DNA of 64,000 bases from positions 1,178,001 through 1,242,000 of the forward strand of contig NZ_CP040098.1 in assembly GCF_005377625.1 (NCBI RefSeq), read 5' to 3'. Shown here one piece after another: positions 1 through 9,303 of the stretch (position 1 is the stretch's first letter; every line of letters starts with the position of its first letter). Source of the stretch: Desulfoglaeba alkanexedens ALDC. Its GTDB lineage: Bacteria; Desulfobacterota; Syntrophobacteria; Syntrophobacterales; DSM-9756. The notes beneath the pieces are model-generated. The model ran no database searches and had not been told where the DNA came from. It was given only the letters and a program-made list of their open reading frames with translations. Position numbers and translations under genes: made by a program.

Positions 1-320
1 CGTTCCTTTGCGTTTACTCGGATTTCATTGGGATGCTCGGAGGCATGGCGGTCGGGATCGGCATGTTCGACATCACCTACGCCCAGTACGTGAGCCAGAC
101 CCGGGCCGCGGTGACCTTGACCGATCTGTGGATCGGCATTTTCAAGAGCAGCGTCTTCGGGGTGTTGGTCGCTCTTTCAGGATGCCTCCGCGGGATACAA
201 TGCGGCCGGAGCGCGGACGCGGTAGGCACCGCCGCCACGTCCGCCGTCGTGACCGCCATCGTGTGGATCGTGGTGGCGGACGCACTTATCACGGTGATTA
301 CCAGCGTAATCGGGATCTGA
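1..320 (+). CDS. mlaE: MlaE-type ABC transporter permease, C-terminal part (5' end outside window)
   Basis: The open frame (frame 3) runs in from the window edge and ends with TGA at 318-320. About 105 C-terminal residues are visible. The stretch FDITYAQYVSQTRAAVTLTDLW followed by IFKSSVFGVLVALSGCLRG (shown here in two pieces) and a terminal hydrophobic segment is characteristic of MlaE permeases of the Mla/MCE phospholipid transport system. The protein sits in the inner membrane and pairs with the ATPase encoded 20 bp downstream. Order permease-ATPase-MCE-lipoprotein supports the call. The N-terminal half is not in the window. Confidence 0.9.
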   Translation, partial: FLCVYSDFIGMLGGMAVGIGMFDITYAQYVSQTRAAVTLTDLWIGIFKSSVFGVLVALSGCLRGIQCGRSADAVGTAATSAVVTAIVWIVVADALITVITSVIGI

Positions 321-340
321 CCAAGAAGGGACAAGGGACG

Positions 341-1201
341 GTGGCTGAACCGAACATTCATATCTCGGTGGAAGACCTGGACATGGCGTATGGAAGTTTC
401 GTCATCCAGCGGAATCTCGATTTCAGGATCCGGCGGGGCGAGATTTTCGTTATCATGGGTGACAGCGGATGCGGCAAAAGTACGCTCCTTCGCCACCTGG
501 TGGGATTGATCAAACCCACAAAGGGCCGGATTCTCTACGACGGCATGGATTTCTGGGGCTCGGAGCCCGCAGACCGCAACCGGATCATGAAAAGGATCGG
601 GGTGCTCTACCAGAGCGGCGCCTTGTGGAGTTCCATGACCCTTGCGGAAAACGTGGCCTTGCCGCTCCAGGAACATTCCACGCTCAGCGCCGCCGAGATC
701 CAGGACATGGTTTCGCTGAAACTGGCCCTGGTGGGGCTTTCGGGTTTCGAGGAATTCTACCCGTCGGAAATCAGCGGCGGCATGCGGAAACGGGCGGGCC
801 TCGCCCGCGCCATGGCGCTGGACCCGGAAATTCTCATGTTCGATGAACCGTCGGCCGGCCTCGACCCCATCAACGCCTATCGACTGGACGAGTTGATCCT
901 GGAAATCCGAGACAGCCTGGGTACCACGGTGGTGGTGGTGACCCATGAACTGGAAAGTATCTTCACCATCGCCGACAACGCCGTTTTTCTGGACGGTGAA
1001 CTGCGAACCATGGTCGCCCAAGGACACCCTCGAAAACTTCTTGAAACCTGTGACATCCCCAAGGTAAGAGAGTTTCTCACGCGCGGGCGGGCCGACGGGT
1101 CCCACGCCTCTTCCAGACCGACATTCGAACCCCCCGGCGGGCGCAACACCAACGCACCCTCCGCGTCCGCAGGCACCTTGAGCGACCGAGTGCCGTCATG
1201 A
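341..1201 (+). CDS. mlaF: MlaF-like ABC transporter ATP-binding protein
   Basis: ATPase of the Mla/MCE lipid transporter. The chosen start is GTG at 341, just after the upstream permease and behind a purine-rich AAGAAGGGACAAGGG; the open frame continues further upstream only through the permease gene in another frame. About 286 residues. Visible motifs: Walker A GDSGCGKST near residue 42, ABC signature SGGMRKR, Walker B ILMFDEPSAGLDP. The C-terminal tail of about 35 residues beyond the ATPase core is Pro/Ser-rich and poorly conserved in character. Its stop overlaps the start of the MCE gene (ATGA), indicating translational coupling. Confidence 0.9.
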   Translation: MAEPNIHISVEDLDMAYGSFVIQRNLDFRIRRGEIFVIMGDSGCGKSTLLRHLVGLIKPTKGRILYDGMDFWGSEPADRNRIMKRIGVLYQSGALWSSMTLAENVALPLQEHSTLSAAEIQDMVSLKLALVGLSGFEEFYPSEISGGMRKRAGLARAMALDPEILMFDEPSAGLDPINAYRLDELILEIRDSLGTTVVVVTHELESIFTIADNAVFLDGELRTMVAQGHPRKLLETCDIPKVREFLTRGRADGSHASSRPTFEPPGGRNTNAPSASAGTLSDRVPS

Positions 1202-2220
1202 GCCAGAAGGCCGATCCCAAAATCATTGGAGTATTTGTTGCCGGCGCCGTCGCCCTCGCCGTAGCGGCCCTTCTCATTTTCGGCTCGAGGCAGATCTTTG
1301 GAACGAAGGAAACCTTCGTGGTCTTCTTCGAAGAATCCGTGAGAGGACTCGGGGTTGGAGCGCCCGTAGCTTTTCGCGGCGTTCAGATCGGCCAGGTATC
1401 CCAGATCCTCCTGCACATTGATCCTCAGGCCGAAAAGGTCCGGATCCCGGTGCTCATCGAGATCGACCCGCAGCAGATCGGCGTCGGTGACCGGGCGCTT
1501 CGGATCGAAGACGAGCTGCTCAACCAGTGGATCGAGCAGGGTCTCAGGGCCCAGCTGGCCATCCAGAGCCTGGTGACCGGCCAACTCATGGTCGAACTGG
1601 ACTTCCACCCGGGCACGCCGATCAAGCTTGTCGGAGCGATCGCGGAACACCGGGAAATTCCCACCGTACCCACCGACCTGGAAAAATTCTTCAAACGCTT
1701 CGAGGAAGCGCCCATCGAACGGATCCTCGCCAACCTGGAAAGTACGCTGGCGGCCCTGCAGGAGGTCATGAGCTCGCCTGAACTCAGAGGGGCACTGAAA
1801 GGGCTGAACGAAACACTCAGCGAATCCAGGCAACTCGTTCAAACCCTCAACCAAAAAGCGGAACCGGCGGCGAAAAACCTGGAAGAAACCCTCGCCCAAA
1901 TCACGGAGTTCGTGCGTAAATTGGACGCCCGAAGCGCTTCACTGAACCGGGAACTCGAAGCCTTTCTGACCGAATCCCGAGGGCTTGTAAAAGACGTGGA
2001 CGCCCGCATGGGGCCGCTTTCCTCAAACCTGGAACAGACTTCCGCCGAGACGAGGGAAACCATGGAAAGACTCGGTCATCTGCTGGATGAAGATTCGCCG
2101 ATCGTGCAGGCGCTCACTCAATCCCTGGAGGATTTCTCGGAAGCGGCCCGCGCCCTGCGGGTGCTGGCGGAGTATCTGGAACACCATCCCGAAGCCCTGA
2201 TTCACGGAAAGGGCGACTGA
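1198..2220 (+). CDS. mlaD: MlaD-like MCE family substrate-binding protein
   Basis: Membrane-anchored MCE protein that delivers lipid between the MlaFE transporter and the periplasm. 340 residues: one N-terminal membrane segment (about residues 9-30, GVFVAGAVALAVAALLIFG), an MCE domain at about 38-120 (motif SVRGLGVGAPVAFRGVQIGQV), a second MCE-like stretch, then a long helical, coiled-coil-prone tail (about 160-330) rich in Glu, Leu and Gln. The tail length resembles tunnel-forming MCE proteins rather than short E. coli MlaD. Overlaps mlaF by 4 bp and is followed after 13 bp by the lipoprotein gene. Confidence 0.9.
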   Translation: MSQKADPKIIGVFVAGAVALAVAALLIFGSRQIFGTKETFVVFFEESVRGLGVGAPVAFRGVQIGQVSQILLHIDPQAEKVRIPVLIEIDPQQIGVGDRALRIEDELLNQWIEQGLRAQLAIQSLVTGQLMVELDFHPGTPIKLVGAIAEHREIPTVPTDLEKFFKRFEEAPIERILANLESTLAALQEVMSSPELRGALKGLNETLSESRQLVQTLNQKAEPAAKNLEETLAQITEFVRKLDARSASLNRELEAFLTESRGLVKDVDARMGPLSSNLEQTSAETRETMERLGHLLDEDSPIVQALTQSLEDFSEAARALRVLAEYLEHHPEALIHGKGD

Positions 2221-2233
2221 AGGGAGGCGCTTC

Positions 2234-3166
2234 ATGCGTCAAAGCTTCTGGAATCTGCGGCGGCTCACCGCCCCGATGCTGCTCCTGCCCTTCCTGTGCG
2301 GCTGCATCTGGGCCGTCAGCCCGCCTGCGCGCCACTACGTTCTCGAAAGTTCTCAAGCCCTCAGAGCGGCTCAATCCCACGGCGCGGGGTTTGGAAAGCT
2401 CGTCCTGGGGGTCGGACCCGTGGAAATCCCTTCGTATCTGGATCGGCCCCAAATCGTCACTCGGCCTGCTCCGGCCGTGGCGGAACTGGCGGAATTCGAC
2501 CGGTGGGCTGAGCCGCTGAGGGAAGCCTTACCCCGCGTTCTCGCCGAAAATCTATCCATGCTCCTGGGAACCGACAACGTCTACCTCTACCCGTGGAAAC
2601 GATCGATTCCCATCGATGTTCAGGTGACGGCGCAGGTGATTCGCTTCGAAGGGACTTGCGGCGGCGAGGTCGACCTGGTCGCCCGGTGGTCCATTCGCAA
2701 TGCGAAGGAACAACAGGCGGTGGTGCCGTGGAACCATTTCGAGGCCAAGGAGTCTTGCAAAGGGAGCTCGGCACAGGACTACGTCACAGCCCTGAGTCGT
2801 CTCGTGGAACGGCTGGCCGCCGAAATCGCCCATGGCGTGGAAAAGGAGCGCCAACACCGGTCGGAGATCCCCGCCCGGGCTTCTCAGAACGCCTTCCTTC
2901 AAACGCGGGAGATGCACTCCCATGCAACCTTTGCCGCTTCCTGGAGCGCCTCGGAAAAAGTGGGGTGCCCGTGGACCGCGCGGGCGATATCTTCGGCTGC
3001 GGCACCGAATTCCATGGCCAGAACACACTCAGCGATCATGTCCGAAGCCCTGGGGCCGAGGATGTGCACGCCCAGCAGCCGGTCGGTCCTGGAATGGCTC
3101 AGGACCTTCACGAACCCTTCGGTTTCTCCCATGCAGCGGGCCCGCCCGACCCCGGTAAACGGGTAG
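2234..3166 (+). CDS. PqiC-like ABC-transport auxiliary lipoprotein with antisense-overlap tail
   Basis: Outer-membrane lipoprotein of the ABC_trans_aux/PqiC type, expected to dock the MCE tunnel. Ribosome site GGGAGG lies 8 bp before ATG 2234. Residues 1-24 form a lipoprotein signal ending in the lipobox LCGC. The family-like region (ARHYVLESS, then LVLGVGPVEIPSYLDRPQIV, then a C-terminal LVERLAAEI) finishes near residue 205, the usual family length. The frame has no stop there and runs on to 3166, covering 268 bp antisense to the 3' end of lpd; the last ~90 residues look like antisense read-through. A lost stop codon or a real extension are both possible. No other frame offers an earlier stop. 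Confidence 0.8.
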   Translation: MRQSFWNLRRLTAPMLLLPFLCGCIWAVSPPARHYVLESSQALRAAQSHGAGFGKLVLGVGPVEIPSYLDRPQIVTRPAPAVAELAEFDRWAEPLREALPRVLAENLSMLLGTDNVYLYPWKRSIPIDVQVTAQVIRFEGTCGGEVDLVARWSIRNAKEQQAVVPWNHFEAKESCKGSSAQDYVTALSRLVERLAAEIAHGVEKERQHRSEIPARASQNAFLQTREMHSHATFAASWSASEKVGCPWTARAISSAAAPNSMARTHSAIMSEALGPRMCTPSSRSVLEWLRTFTNPSVSPMQRARPTPVNG

Positions 3167-4311
3167 GTGCCGACACAATAAGAAATGTTTTGCTCCCTTG
3201 CCTGTTCTTCGGTAAGCCCCACACTCGCCACTTCCGGGAACGTGTAAATCACGGACGGGATGGCTTCGTAATTGACCTCGGAAGAATACCCCGCCATGGC
3301 TTCCACCGCGGCGATCCCTTCGGCGGACGCCTTGTGAGCGAGCATGGGCCCGGGAATGAGGTCGCCGATAGCGTAAACGGTAGGGATCTCGGTACGGAAG
3401 GAGGCGTCCACGATCACGCGGCCGGTCGTGGGATCGACGGTCACCCCGGCATCTTCCAGCCCGAGATTCCGGGTGAGCGGCCGGCGGCCGACGGCAACCA
3501 GCACCTTGTCGAAGACCCCTCGGTGTTCCTTCCCGCCCGATTCCCACGTGAGGTTCACGCCGTCGCCGTCGGTTTCGGCCTTCAGGACCCTGGCGTTCAA
3601 TGCCAACTGAAACCCCTGCTTTCTGAGAATCCGTTCCAGCGTTCGAGACACCTGCCCATCCAGGAGCCCGGCGATCTGGGGCATCATTTCGATAACGGTC
3701 ACCGCGGACCCCAGTCTCCGCCAGATCGATCCCAATTCCAGGCCGATGTAGCCGCCTCCCACGACCCCGAGTCGCTTCGGAACTTCGGTGAACGCCAAGG
3801 CTCCCGTGGAATCCACCAGGCGGCGCCCGTCGAAGGGAATCCCCGGCACCGCGACCGGTTCGCTTCCCGTGGCGAGGAGGATGAAGCGGGCTTCGAGACT
3901 CAAGGGGTCGCCGCCCGCATCGCCGGCGGGTTTCACTTCCACACGGGTTGCGCCGGCCAGCCGCGCTTCACCCCGTATGACGGTCACGCGATTCCCGTCC
4001 AGAAGCTTTCGCAGGTTGTCGGTGAGCTCCTTGACCACCTTTTCCTTGCGGGCCATCATGGCCGCAAGATCCAGGCTGACCTCACCCACTCGGACACCGT
4101 GAACCGCCAGTCTTTCCCTTGCCAGGTGGTAAAATTCGCTGGAATCCAGCAGAGCCTTGCTGGGGATACAGCCCACGTTTAGGCAGACGCCGCCGAGACG
4201 TTCATCTTTTTCCACGCAGGCGGTCTTGAAACCGAGCTGGGCCGCGCGGACAGCGGCGACGTAGCCGCCCGGCCCGGAACCGATGATCACCAGGTCGTAC
4301 CGTTGCGCCAT
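2899..4311 (-). CDS. lpd: Dihydrolipoamide dehydrogenase (E3)
   Basis: FAD-dependent E3 of the 2-oxoglutarate dehydrogenase complex; reoxidises dihydrolipoyl groups using NAD+. 470 residues from ATG 4311, one base after the odhB stop (TGAGATG). N-terminal FAD site GSGPGG at 11-16, redox disulfide CLNVGC (Cys43/Cys48), NAD site VVGGGYIGLELGS, and the C-terminal HGHPTFSE with the catalytic His-Glu pair (about H449/E454). Full family length. Third gene of the odhA-odhB-lpd operon. Its 3' end is overlapped antisense by the PqiC-like frame. Confidence 0.97.
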   Translation of the reverse strand: MAQRYDLVIIGSGPGGYVAAVRAAQLGFKTACVEKDERLGGVCLNVGCIPSKALLDSSEFYHLARERLAVHGVRVGEVSLDLAAMMARKEKVVKELTDNLRKLLDGNRVTVIRGEARLAGATRVEVKPAGDAGGDPLSLEARFILLATGSEPVAVPGIPFDGRRLVDSTGALAFTEVPKRLGVVGGGYIGLELGSIWRRLGSAVTVIEMMPQIAGLLDGQVSRTLERILRKQGFQLALNARVLKAETDGDGVNLTWESGGKEHRGVFDKVLVAVGRRPLTRNLGLEDAGVTVDPTTGRVIVDASFRTEIPTVYAIGDLIPGPMLAHKASAEGIAAVEAMAGYSSEVNYEAIPSVIYTFPEVASVGLTEEQAREQNISYCVGTYPFTGVGRARCMGETEGFVKVLSHSRTDRLLGVHILGPRASDMIAECVLAMEFGAAAEDIARAVHGHPTFSEALQEAAKVAWECISRV

Positions 4312-4312
4312 C

Positions 4313-5731
4313 TCAAACCTCCAGAAGGATGCGTTCCGGATGTTCGACGCATTCCTTGACGCGCCTAAGAAAGACCACCGCTTCCCGGCCGTCCACAATC
4401 CGATGATCGTAGCTCAGAGCCACGTACATCATGGGCCGCACCACCACCTGGCCGTCCACCACCACGGGACGGTCTTCGATCTTGTGCATCCCGAGGATAC
4501 CGCTTTGAGGCGTGTTGAGGATCGGGGTGCTGAGAAGGGAACCGAAGACGCCTCCATTCGTGATGGTGAACGTGCCACCCTCCAAGTCCGAAAGCTCCAG
4601 CCGGTTTTCCTTCACCTTGGCCACAAAGTCCACGACTGCCCGTTCCAGTTCCGCAAACCCCAACCGATCGGCGTTCCGGATGACCGGAACCACCAGGCCG
4701 CGCTCCCCCGCCACGGCGATCCCCAGGTGCACGTCGCCGTGATACACGATGTCGGTGCCGTCGATGAAAGCATTGAGTTCCGGGATTTCCCTGAGGGCCG
4801 TCGTGACGGCCTTCATGAAAAAGGACATGATCCCCAGCGAAACCCCGTGTCGTTCCCGAAACTGCTCTTTGAAGCGAGCTCGGGTGTTCTGAACGGCGCT
4901 CATATCGATTTCGTTGAAGGTGGTGAGCATGGCCGTATTTCGGCGGGCTTCCAGGAGGCGTTCCGCAATTCGGAGCCGGATGCGGCTCATGGGCTTCCGG
5001 GTCACGCGCGCTTCTTCTTCAGGTTTTGAAGCCCCGGTCCTTTCTCCTGAAATCCCTGGAGTTCCTTTCCCGACTTTCTCAACCTCCTGAGCGGCCTCCC
5101 GGGGAGCCCTTCCCACTGCGGGCACTTCTCTCTTCGGTTCTTCCTCTTTCCGGCGCGTTTCACCCGCCTGCTCCAGGTACAGGAGCACATCACCTTTGGT
5201 GATCCGGCCCCGCGGTCCGGTCCCCGAAATGCGGGAGACGTCGATCCCTTTTTCGGCCACCAGCCGCCGGACCGAAGGCGGAAGCAGCGGACCTGCTTTC
5301 TCGGGCGGACCGCCCTCAACGGCGTGGGCCATGCTTGCCGCAACCGCTTCTTCCGCGGCGGCTCCCTCGCGTTTTCGCTCCGCCTCCTCACCGCCGGCTT
5401 CCACCGGTTCTCGCAACCCTTCTTCTTCGAGAACCGCTTCCTTCGGGGCCTCTTCCGCCGCTTTTTCGGGTTCTCCTTCCCCACGTGCGGGTACGATTTC
5501 CGTATCGATTTCCGCAATGACCGTTCCAATGGGGACGGTCTCCCCTTCCGGCACCAGGATGTGGAGCACCCCGTCCGCTTCCGCCGCCACTTCCAGCGTC
5601 ACCTTATCCGTTTCGATAACGAAGAGCACCGCTCCCTTGCGAACCGGTTCGCCTTCTTTCACATACCATTGGGCGAGAACGGCTTCCTTGACCGACTCGC
5701 CGACTTCCGGCACCTTGACTTCGATCTTCAT
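4313..5731 (-). CDS. sucB: 2-oxoglutarate dehydrogenase E2, dihydrolipoamide succinyltransferase
   Basis: E2 core of the 2-oxoglutarate dehydrogenase complex. Start ATG 5731 behind GGGGGAACC; 472 residues. One lipoyl domain (1-80, lipoyl-lysine K43 in IETDKVTLEV), an Ala/Glu-rich flexible linker, a peripheral E1/E3-binding domain (about 155-195, PPSVRRLVAEKGIDVSRISG), a second linker, and the acyltransferase domain from about 245 with the catalytic DHRIVDG (about 442-448). A single lipoyl domain is normal for SucB-type E2. The assignment to succinyl rather than acetyl transfer rests mainly on its neighbour odhA 43 bp upstream. Confidence 0.95.
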   Translation of the reverse strand: MKIEVKVPEVGESVKEAVLAQWYVKEGEPVRKGAVLFVIETDKVTLEVAAEADGVLHILVPEGETVPIGTVIAEIDTEIVPARGEGEPEKAAEEAPKEAVLEEEGLREPVEAGGEEAERKREGAAAEEAVAASMAHAVEGGPPEKAGPLLPPSVRRLVAEKGIDVSRISGTGPRGRITKGDVLLYLEQAGETRRKEEEPKREVPAVGRAPREAAQEVEKVGKGTPGISGERTGASKPEEEARVTRKPMSRIRLRIAERLLEARRNTAMLTTFNEIDMSAVQNTRARFKEQFRERHGVSLGIMSFFMKAVTTALREIPELNAFIDGTDIVYHGDVHLGIAVAGERGLVVPVIRNADRLGFAELERAVVDFVAKVKENRLELSDLEGGTFTITNGGVFGSLLSTPILNTPQSGILGMHKIEDRPVVVDGQVVVRPMMYVALSYDHRIVDGREAVVFLRRVKECVEHPERILLEV

Positions 5732-5774
5732 GGTTCCCCCGATGGATGGTCGTGGACATGAGCCGGCCCGTGAT

Positions 5775-8495
5775 TCACGTCGCCGGCTTTCCGAAGGCCT
5801 CCGTAACGATGGCTTCCTGTTCCTGTTTGTGGATGAGGTAATAGCCGGTGGCGGGGCTCGCCGATTCGGCCCGCGCGATGCACCCCGGCCTTTCGCCGAG
5901 AAGGTCTTCCAGCCTGAAGGCCGCGAACGGCCAAGCACCCATGTTCTTCGGTTCTTCCTGCACCCAGAACCAGTCCGAGACCCCGGAATATCGGTTGAAA
6001 ACCTCCCGAAGCCGCTTTTCGGGAAAGGGGTGGATCTGTTCGAGGCGCACAAGGGCGATGTCGTCCCGGCCGGTATTTTCCCGGCGTTCCAGCAGATCGT
6101 AGTACAGCTTTCCAGTGGTCAGAAGGCCGCGCCGGACCTTCGCCGGGTCGACCCCGTCGTCCAGAACTTCTTGGAAACGGCCTTCCGCAAATTCCCGCCG
6201 GGGAGAAACGGCCTGCGGATGCCTCAGCAAACTCTTGGGCGCCATGACGACAAGCGGCTTACGGAAGGGCCGTTTCATCTGGCGGCGAAGAAGGTGAAAA
6301 TACTGTGCCGGCGTGGTGGGGTAAACGACCTGAAGGTTGTCTTCGGCGCAGAGCTGAAGGAAACGTTCGAGGCGGGCGCTGGAGTGTTCCGGACCGAGTC
6401 CTTCGTATCCGTGCGGAAGAAGCAGCACCAGGCCGTTCGGCCGCCGCCATTTGGCTTCCGCGCTCGCGATGTACTGGTCGATGATCGCCTGAGCATTGTT
6501 GGCGAAGTCGCCGAACTGGGCTTCCCAGATCACCAGCCGATCGGGACTCGCCTGAGCATAGCCGTATTCGAAACCCAGAACGCCGTTTTCCGAGAGGCTG
6601 CTGTCGTAGATGTCGAAGGGCGCCTGATCGGTGTCGAGATGTCGCAGCGGGATGTGATGGTCGCCGGTCTTCGCATCCACCAGGACACCGTGGCGTTGGC
6701 TGAAGGTCCCGCGGCGGCTGTCCTGGCCGCTCAGCCGCACCGGCGTCCCTTCCACAAGGAGTGTGGCAAAGGCCAGCAGTTCCGCCGTGGCCCAGCCGAT
6801 CCCCTCGCCTTCCAACACCCGATCCACCTGCCGCCTGAGAATGCGCTGAAGACGTTCGTGCAGGGTGAACCCCTCCGGCACGGCATAAAGCCGGGGCGCA
6901 AGCTCCTCCAAGACGGCTTCCGGGACACCCGTTTCCACGGGTTCGTGGGAATAACCGCCGGTGATCCCTTCCCATTCTTCGTAAAAGCGGCTGAGGGGAG
7001 CTTCGCACGTTCGGCTTCGAGCCTTTTCCAAGGCCGCCTCCAGCCGCGCGTTGATGTCTTTTCGAAGGATGTCCGGATCCTCGCTGCGGATGGTCCCCCG
7101 GCTCACCAGACGGTCGGCGTAGAGTTCGGACACGGGCGGGCGGTTCTTAATCCGTTCGTACATGAGCGGCTGGGTGTAGTAAGGTTCATCGCCTTCGTTA
7201 TGGCCGTAGCGGCGGTAACAGATCACGTCCACCACCACGTCCTTCTTGAACCGGTTGCGGTAATCGCAAGCGAGTTGCACGACGTGGACGGCCGCTTCAG
7301 GGTCTTCGCCGTGGACATGAAAGATGGGAGCGAGAAGCATCTTCGCCACGTCGGTCGCATATCGCGTGGAGCGGGCCTCTTCAGGAACCGTGGTGAAACC
7401 GATTTGATTGTTGATGACCAGATGCAGCGTCCCGCCGGTGGTGTAGCCTTCAAGCTGAGACAGGTTAAGGGTTTCGTAGACCACGCCTTGGCCGGAAAAG
7501 GCGGCGTCACCGTGGATGAGGACCGGAAGGACGGCTTCGCGCGCCCGGTCAGCCAGCCGGTCCTGGCGGGCCCGGGCCATGCCTTCCACGACCGGATCCA
7601 CCGATTCCAGGTGGCTGGGGTTGGAAACCAGAACGGCCCGGAGCGATCGGTCCCCGGGAAGCGAAAGGTCCGACATCCAGCCCCGATGGTACTTGACATC
7701 CCCGCTTCCCACCAGGGCCCCCGGATCGTAGTTCTCCTCGAACTCGCAAAAAACCGCTTCAGACGGCTTTCCGAGGACGCACGTCTGCACGGTGAGGCGC
7801 CCGCGGTGAGCCATCCCCAGAACGATCTCGCGGCACGAGCCGGAAGCGGCATGAAGGACCAGCGCCTCAAGCATGGCCGCCACCGTCTCCGCCCCTTCGA
7901 TGGAAAACCGCTTCTGACCCACATACTTGGCGTGAAGAAACTGCTCGAAGAGGTTGGCCTCAAAAAGCTTTCGAAAAATTTGCTTTTGAACGGCTGAGTC
8001 CCACTCGGGATGGTTGCGAACGGACTCCATGCGCTCCTGAAGCCATCGCCGCTCTTCGGGATCCTGCAGGTGCAGGTACTCGACACCCACCGATCCACAG
8101 TAGGTTTCCTTCAGGAGATCCACGATGTCCCGAAGCCGCGCCTCTTCCCAGAGGGAAATTTCCGGCGTGTAAAAGACGCGCTCCAGATCACCTTCGTCCA
8201 GCCCGAAGGCTTCAAGCCGGAGCAGCGGATGATCCAGGGGACATTCAGCCAGGGGGTCCAGGCAGGAAAGCAGATGCCCGATGTCCCGATACCGGTGGAT
8301 CAAGGTTTCAACCCGGGCCTGACGGAGCACCTGCGCCTTATCGCATACACCGGGAACAGCTTCGCCCGGTGCCGTTCCCAGTTCAAATCCTTCGAAAAAC
8401 AGCCGCCAATCCCTGGAGACGCTCGAAGGCTCCTCACGCCACTTCCGATACTGCCGGTCGATGAATTCCGCATTCAAGGCTAGCGACACATCCAT
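5775..8495 (-). CDS. sucA: 2-oxoglutarate dehydrogenase E1 component
   Basis: Thiamine-diphosphate-dependent decarboxylase that feeds succinyl groups to E2. 906 residues, the usual SucA length. The N-terminus (FIDRQYRKWREEPSSVSRDW) matches the E2-binding leader of the family. The core carries GMAHRGRL, HGDAAFSGQGVVYETLNLSQ and LHLVINNQIGFTT, and the C-terminal transketolase-like region carries WEAQFGDFANNAQ and LLPHGYEGLGPEHSSARLER. First gene of the operon with sucB and lpd. The enzyme is NAD-linked, unlike the ferredoxin-linked 2-oxoglutarate oxidoreductase typical of strict anaerobes. Confidence 0.97.
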   Translation of the reverse strand: MDVSLALNAEFIDRQYRKWREEPSSVSRDWRLFFEGFELGTAPGEAVPGVCDKAQVLRQARVETLIHRYRDIGHLLSCLDPLAECPLDHPLLRLEAFGLDEGDLERVFYTPEISLWEEARLRDIVDLLKETYCGSVGVEYLHLQDPEERRWLQERMESVRNHPEWDSAVQKQIFRKLFEANLFEQFLHAKYVGQKRFSIEGAETVAAMLEALVLHAASGSCREIVLGMAHRGRLTVQTCVLGKPSEAVFCEFEENYDPGALVGSGDVKYHRGWMSDLSLPGDRSLRAVLVSNPSHLESVDPVVEGMARARQDRLADRAREAVLPVLIHGDAAFSGQGVVYETLNLSQLEGYTTGGTLHLVINNQIGFTTVPEEARSTRYATDVAKMLLAPIFHVHGEDPEAAVHVVQLACDYRNRFKKDVVVDVICYRRYGHNEGDEPYYTQPLMYERIKNRPPVSELYADRLVSRGTIRSEDPDILRKDINARLEAALEKARSRTCEAPLSRFYEEWEGITGGYSHEPVETGVPEAVLEELAPRLYAVPEGFTLHERLQRILRRQVDRVLEGEGIGWATAELLAFATLLVEGTPVRLSGQDSRRGTFSQRHGVLVDAKTGDHHIPLRHLDTDQAPFDIYDSSLSENGVLGFEYGYAQASPDRLVIWEAQFGDFANNAQAIIDQYIASAEAKWRRPNGLVLLLPHGYEGLGPEHSSARLERFLQLCAEDNLQVVYPTTPAQYFHLLRRQMKRPFRKPLVVMAPKSLLRHPQAVSPRREFAEGRFQEVLDDGVDPAKVRRGLLTTGKLYYDLLERRENTGRDDIALVRLEQIHPFPEKRLREVFNRYSGVSDWFWVQEEPKNMGAWPFAAFRLEDLLGERPGCIARAESASPATGYYLIHKQEQEAIVTEAFGKPAT

Positions 8496-8650
8496 GGGTC
8501 CGAACCTCGCGGCGAGCAGTCAACTTGACATAAACGGAGGAAGGCCTACGTTATAGGCAACTTTTCCCGGTGGGCTCCGCGCCGGAGTAAACGCCGGCCC
8601 CGAGCCATTGCGCCCACAACCTCATCCAGCCGGAACCGACGGAGGTGATC

Positions 8651-9283
8651 ATGTATAAAGTACTTTACCTGCAAACGTCCCCGCGAGGCAAGCGGTCCTA
8701 TTCCATCGCCGCCGCCGATGCCTTTATCGACGCCTACAAGGCCTTGCATCCCGAAGATGAAATCGTCACGGTGAACCTCTTCGAAAAGGAACTGCCGCCT
8801 TTCGACGGCTTGACACTCCAGGGCAAGTACGCCATCCTGCATGGGAAAAAGCACTCGCAAGAAGAACTTGCCGCCTGGCGGGCCGTGGAACAGGTTATCG
8901 AAGAGTTCAAATCCTTCGACAAGTACGTGCTGGCCGTCCCCATGTGGAATTTTCTAATTCCTTACAAGCTGAAACACTACTTGGACGTACTCATCCAGCC
9001 CACTTACACGTTTCGCGTGACTCCGGAGGGAGGCTCCGAGGGCTTGGTCACGGGAAAGCCGGTGTTTCTGGCCTGTGCCCGCGGCGGTGCCTACCCGCCG
9101 GGAAGTGAAGCCGAAGCCCTCGACTTTCAGACCCACTACCTCAAGATGATCCTGGGATTCATCGGCTTGACCGACGTACGAACACTCGTGGTCGAACCGA
9201 CCCTCGCCGGAGGTCCCGACGAGGCCGAACGAAGGAAACAGGAAGCTCTGGACAAAGCCCGGGAGATCGCCCGTGATTTTTAG
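8651..9283 (+). CDS. azoR: FMN-dependent NADH-azoreductase (Flavodoxin_2 fold)
   Basis: Cytoplasmic FMN quinone/azo reductase family. Start ATG 8651 is preferred over GTG 8645 because GGAGG sits 5 bp before it. 210 residues. N-terminal LQTSPRGKRSYS is the FMN-phosphate loop, AVPMWNFLIPYKLKHYLD is the family signature around residue 100, and ARGGAYPPGSEAEALDFQ near 145 matches the second flavin loop. A TTGACA box occurs at 8525-8530 in the divergent spacer from sucA, without a convincing -10 at ideal spacing. Physiological substrate unknown; likely quinone or electrophile detoxification. Confidence 0.92.
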   Translation: MYKVLYLQTSPRGKRSYSIAAADAFIDAYKALHPEDEIVTVNLFEKELPPFDGLTLQGKYAILHGKKHSQEELAAWRAVEQVIEEFKSFDKYVLAVPMWNFLIPYKLKHYLDVLIQPTYTFRVTPEGGSEGLVTGKPVFLACARGGAYPPGSEAEALDFQTHYLKMILGFIGLTDVRTLVVEPTLAGGPDEAERRKQEALDKAREIARDF

Positions 9284-9303
9284 CTCCGTGGAAGGATAGG
9301 TCC

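Noticed and set aside
2593-4182. 529-residue plus-strand open frame across lpd
   Set aside because: Antisense shadow of lpd, which has all E3 motifs on the other strand.
5196-7997. 933-residue plus-strand open frame across odhA/odhB
   Set aside because: Antisense shadow of two clearly recognisable dehydrogenase genes in GC-rich sequence; no domain content or ribosome site.
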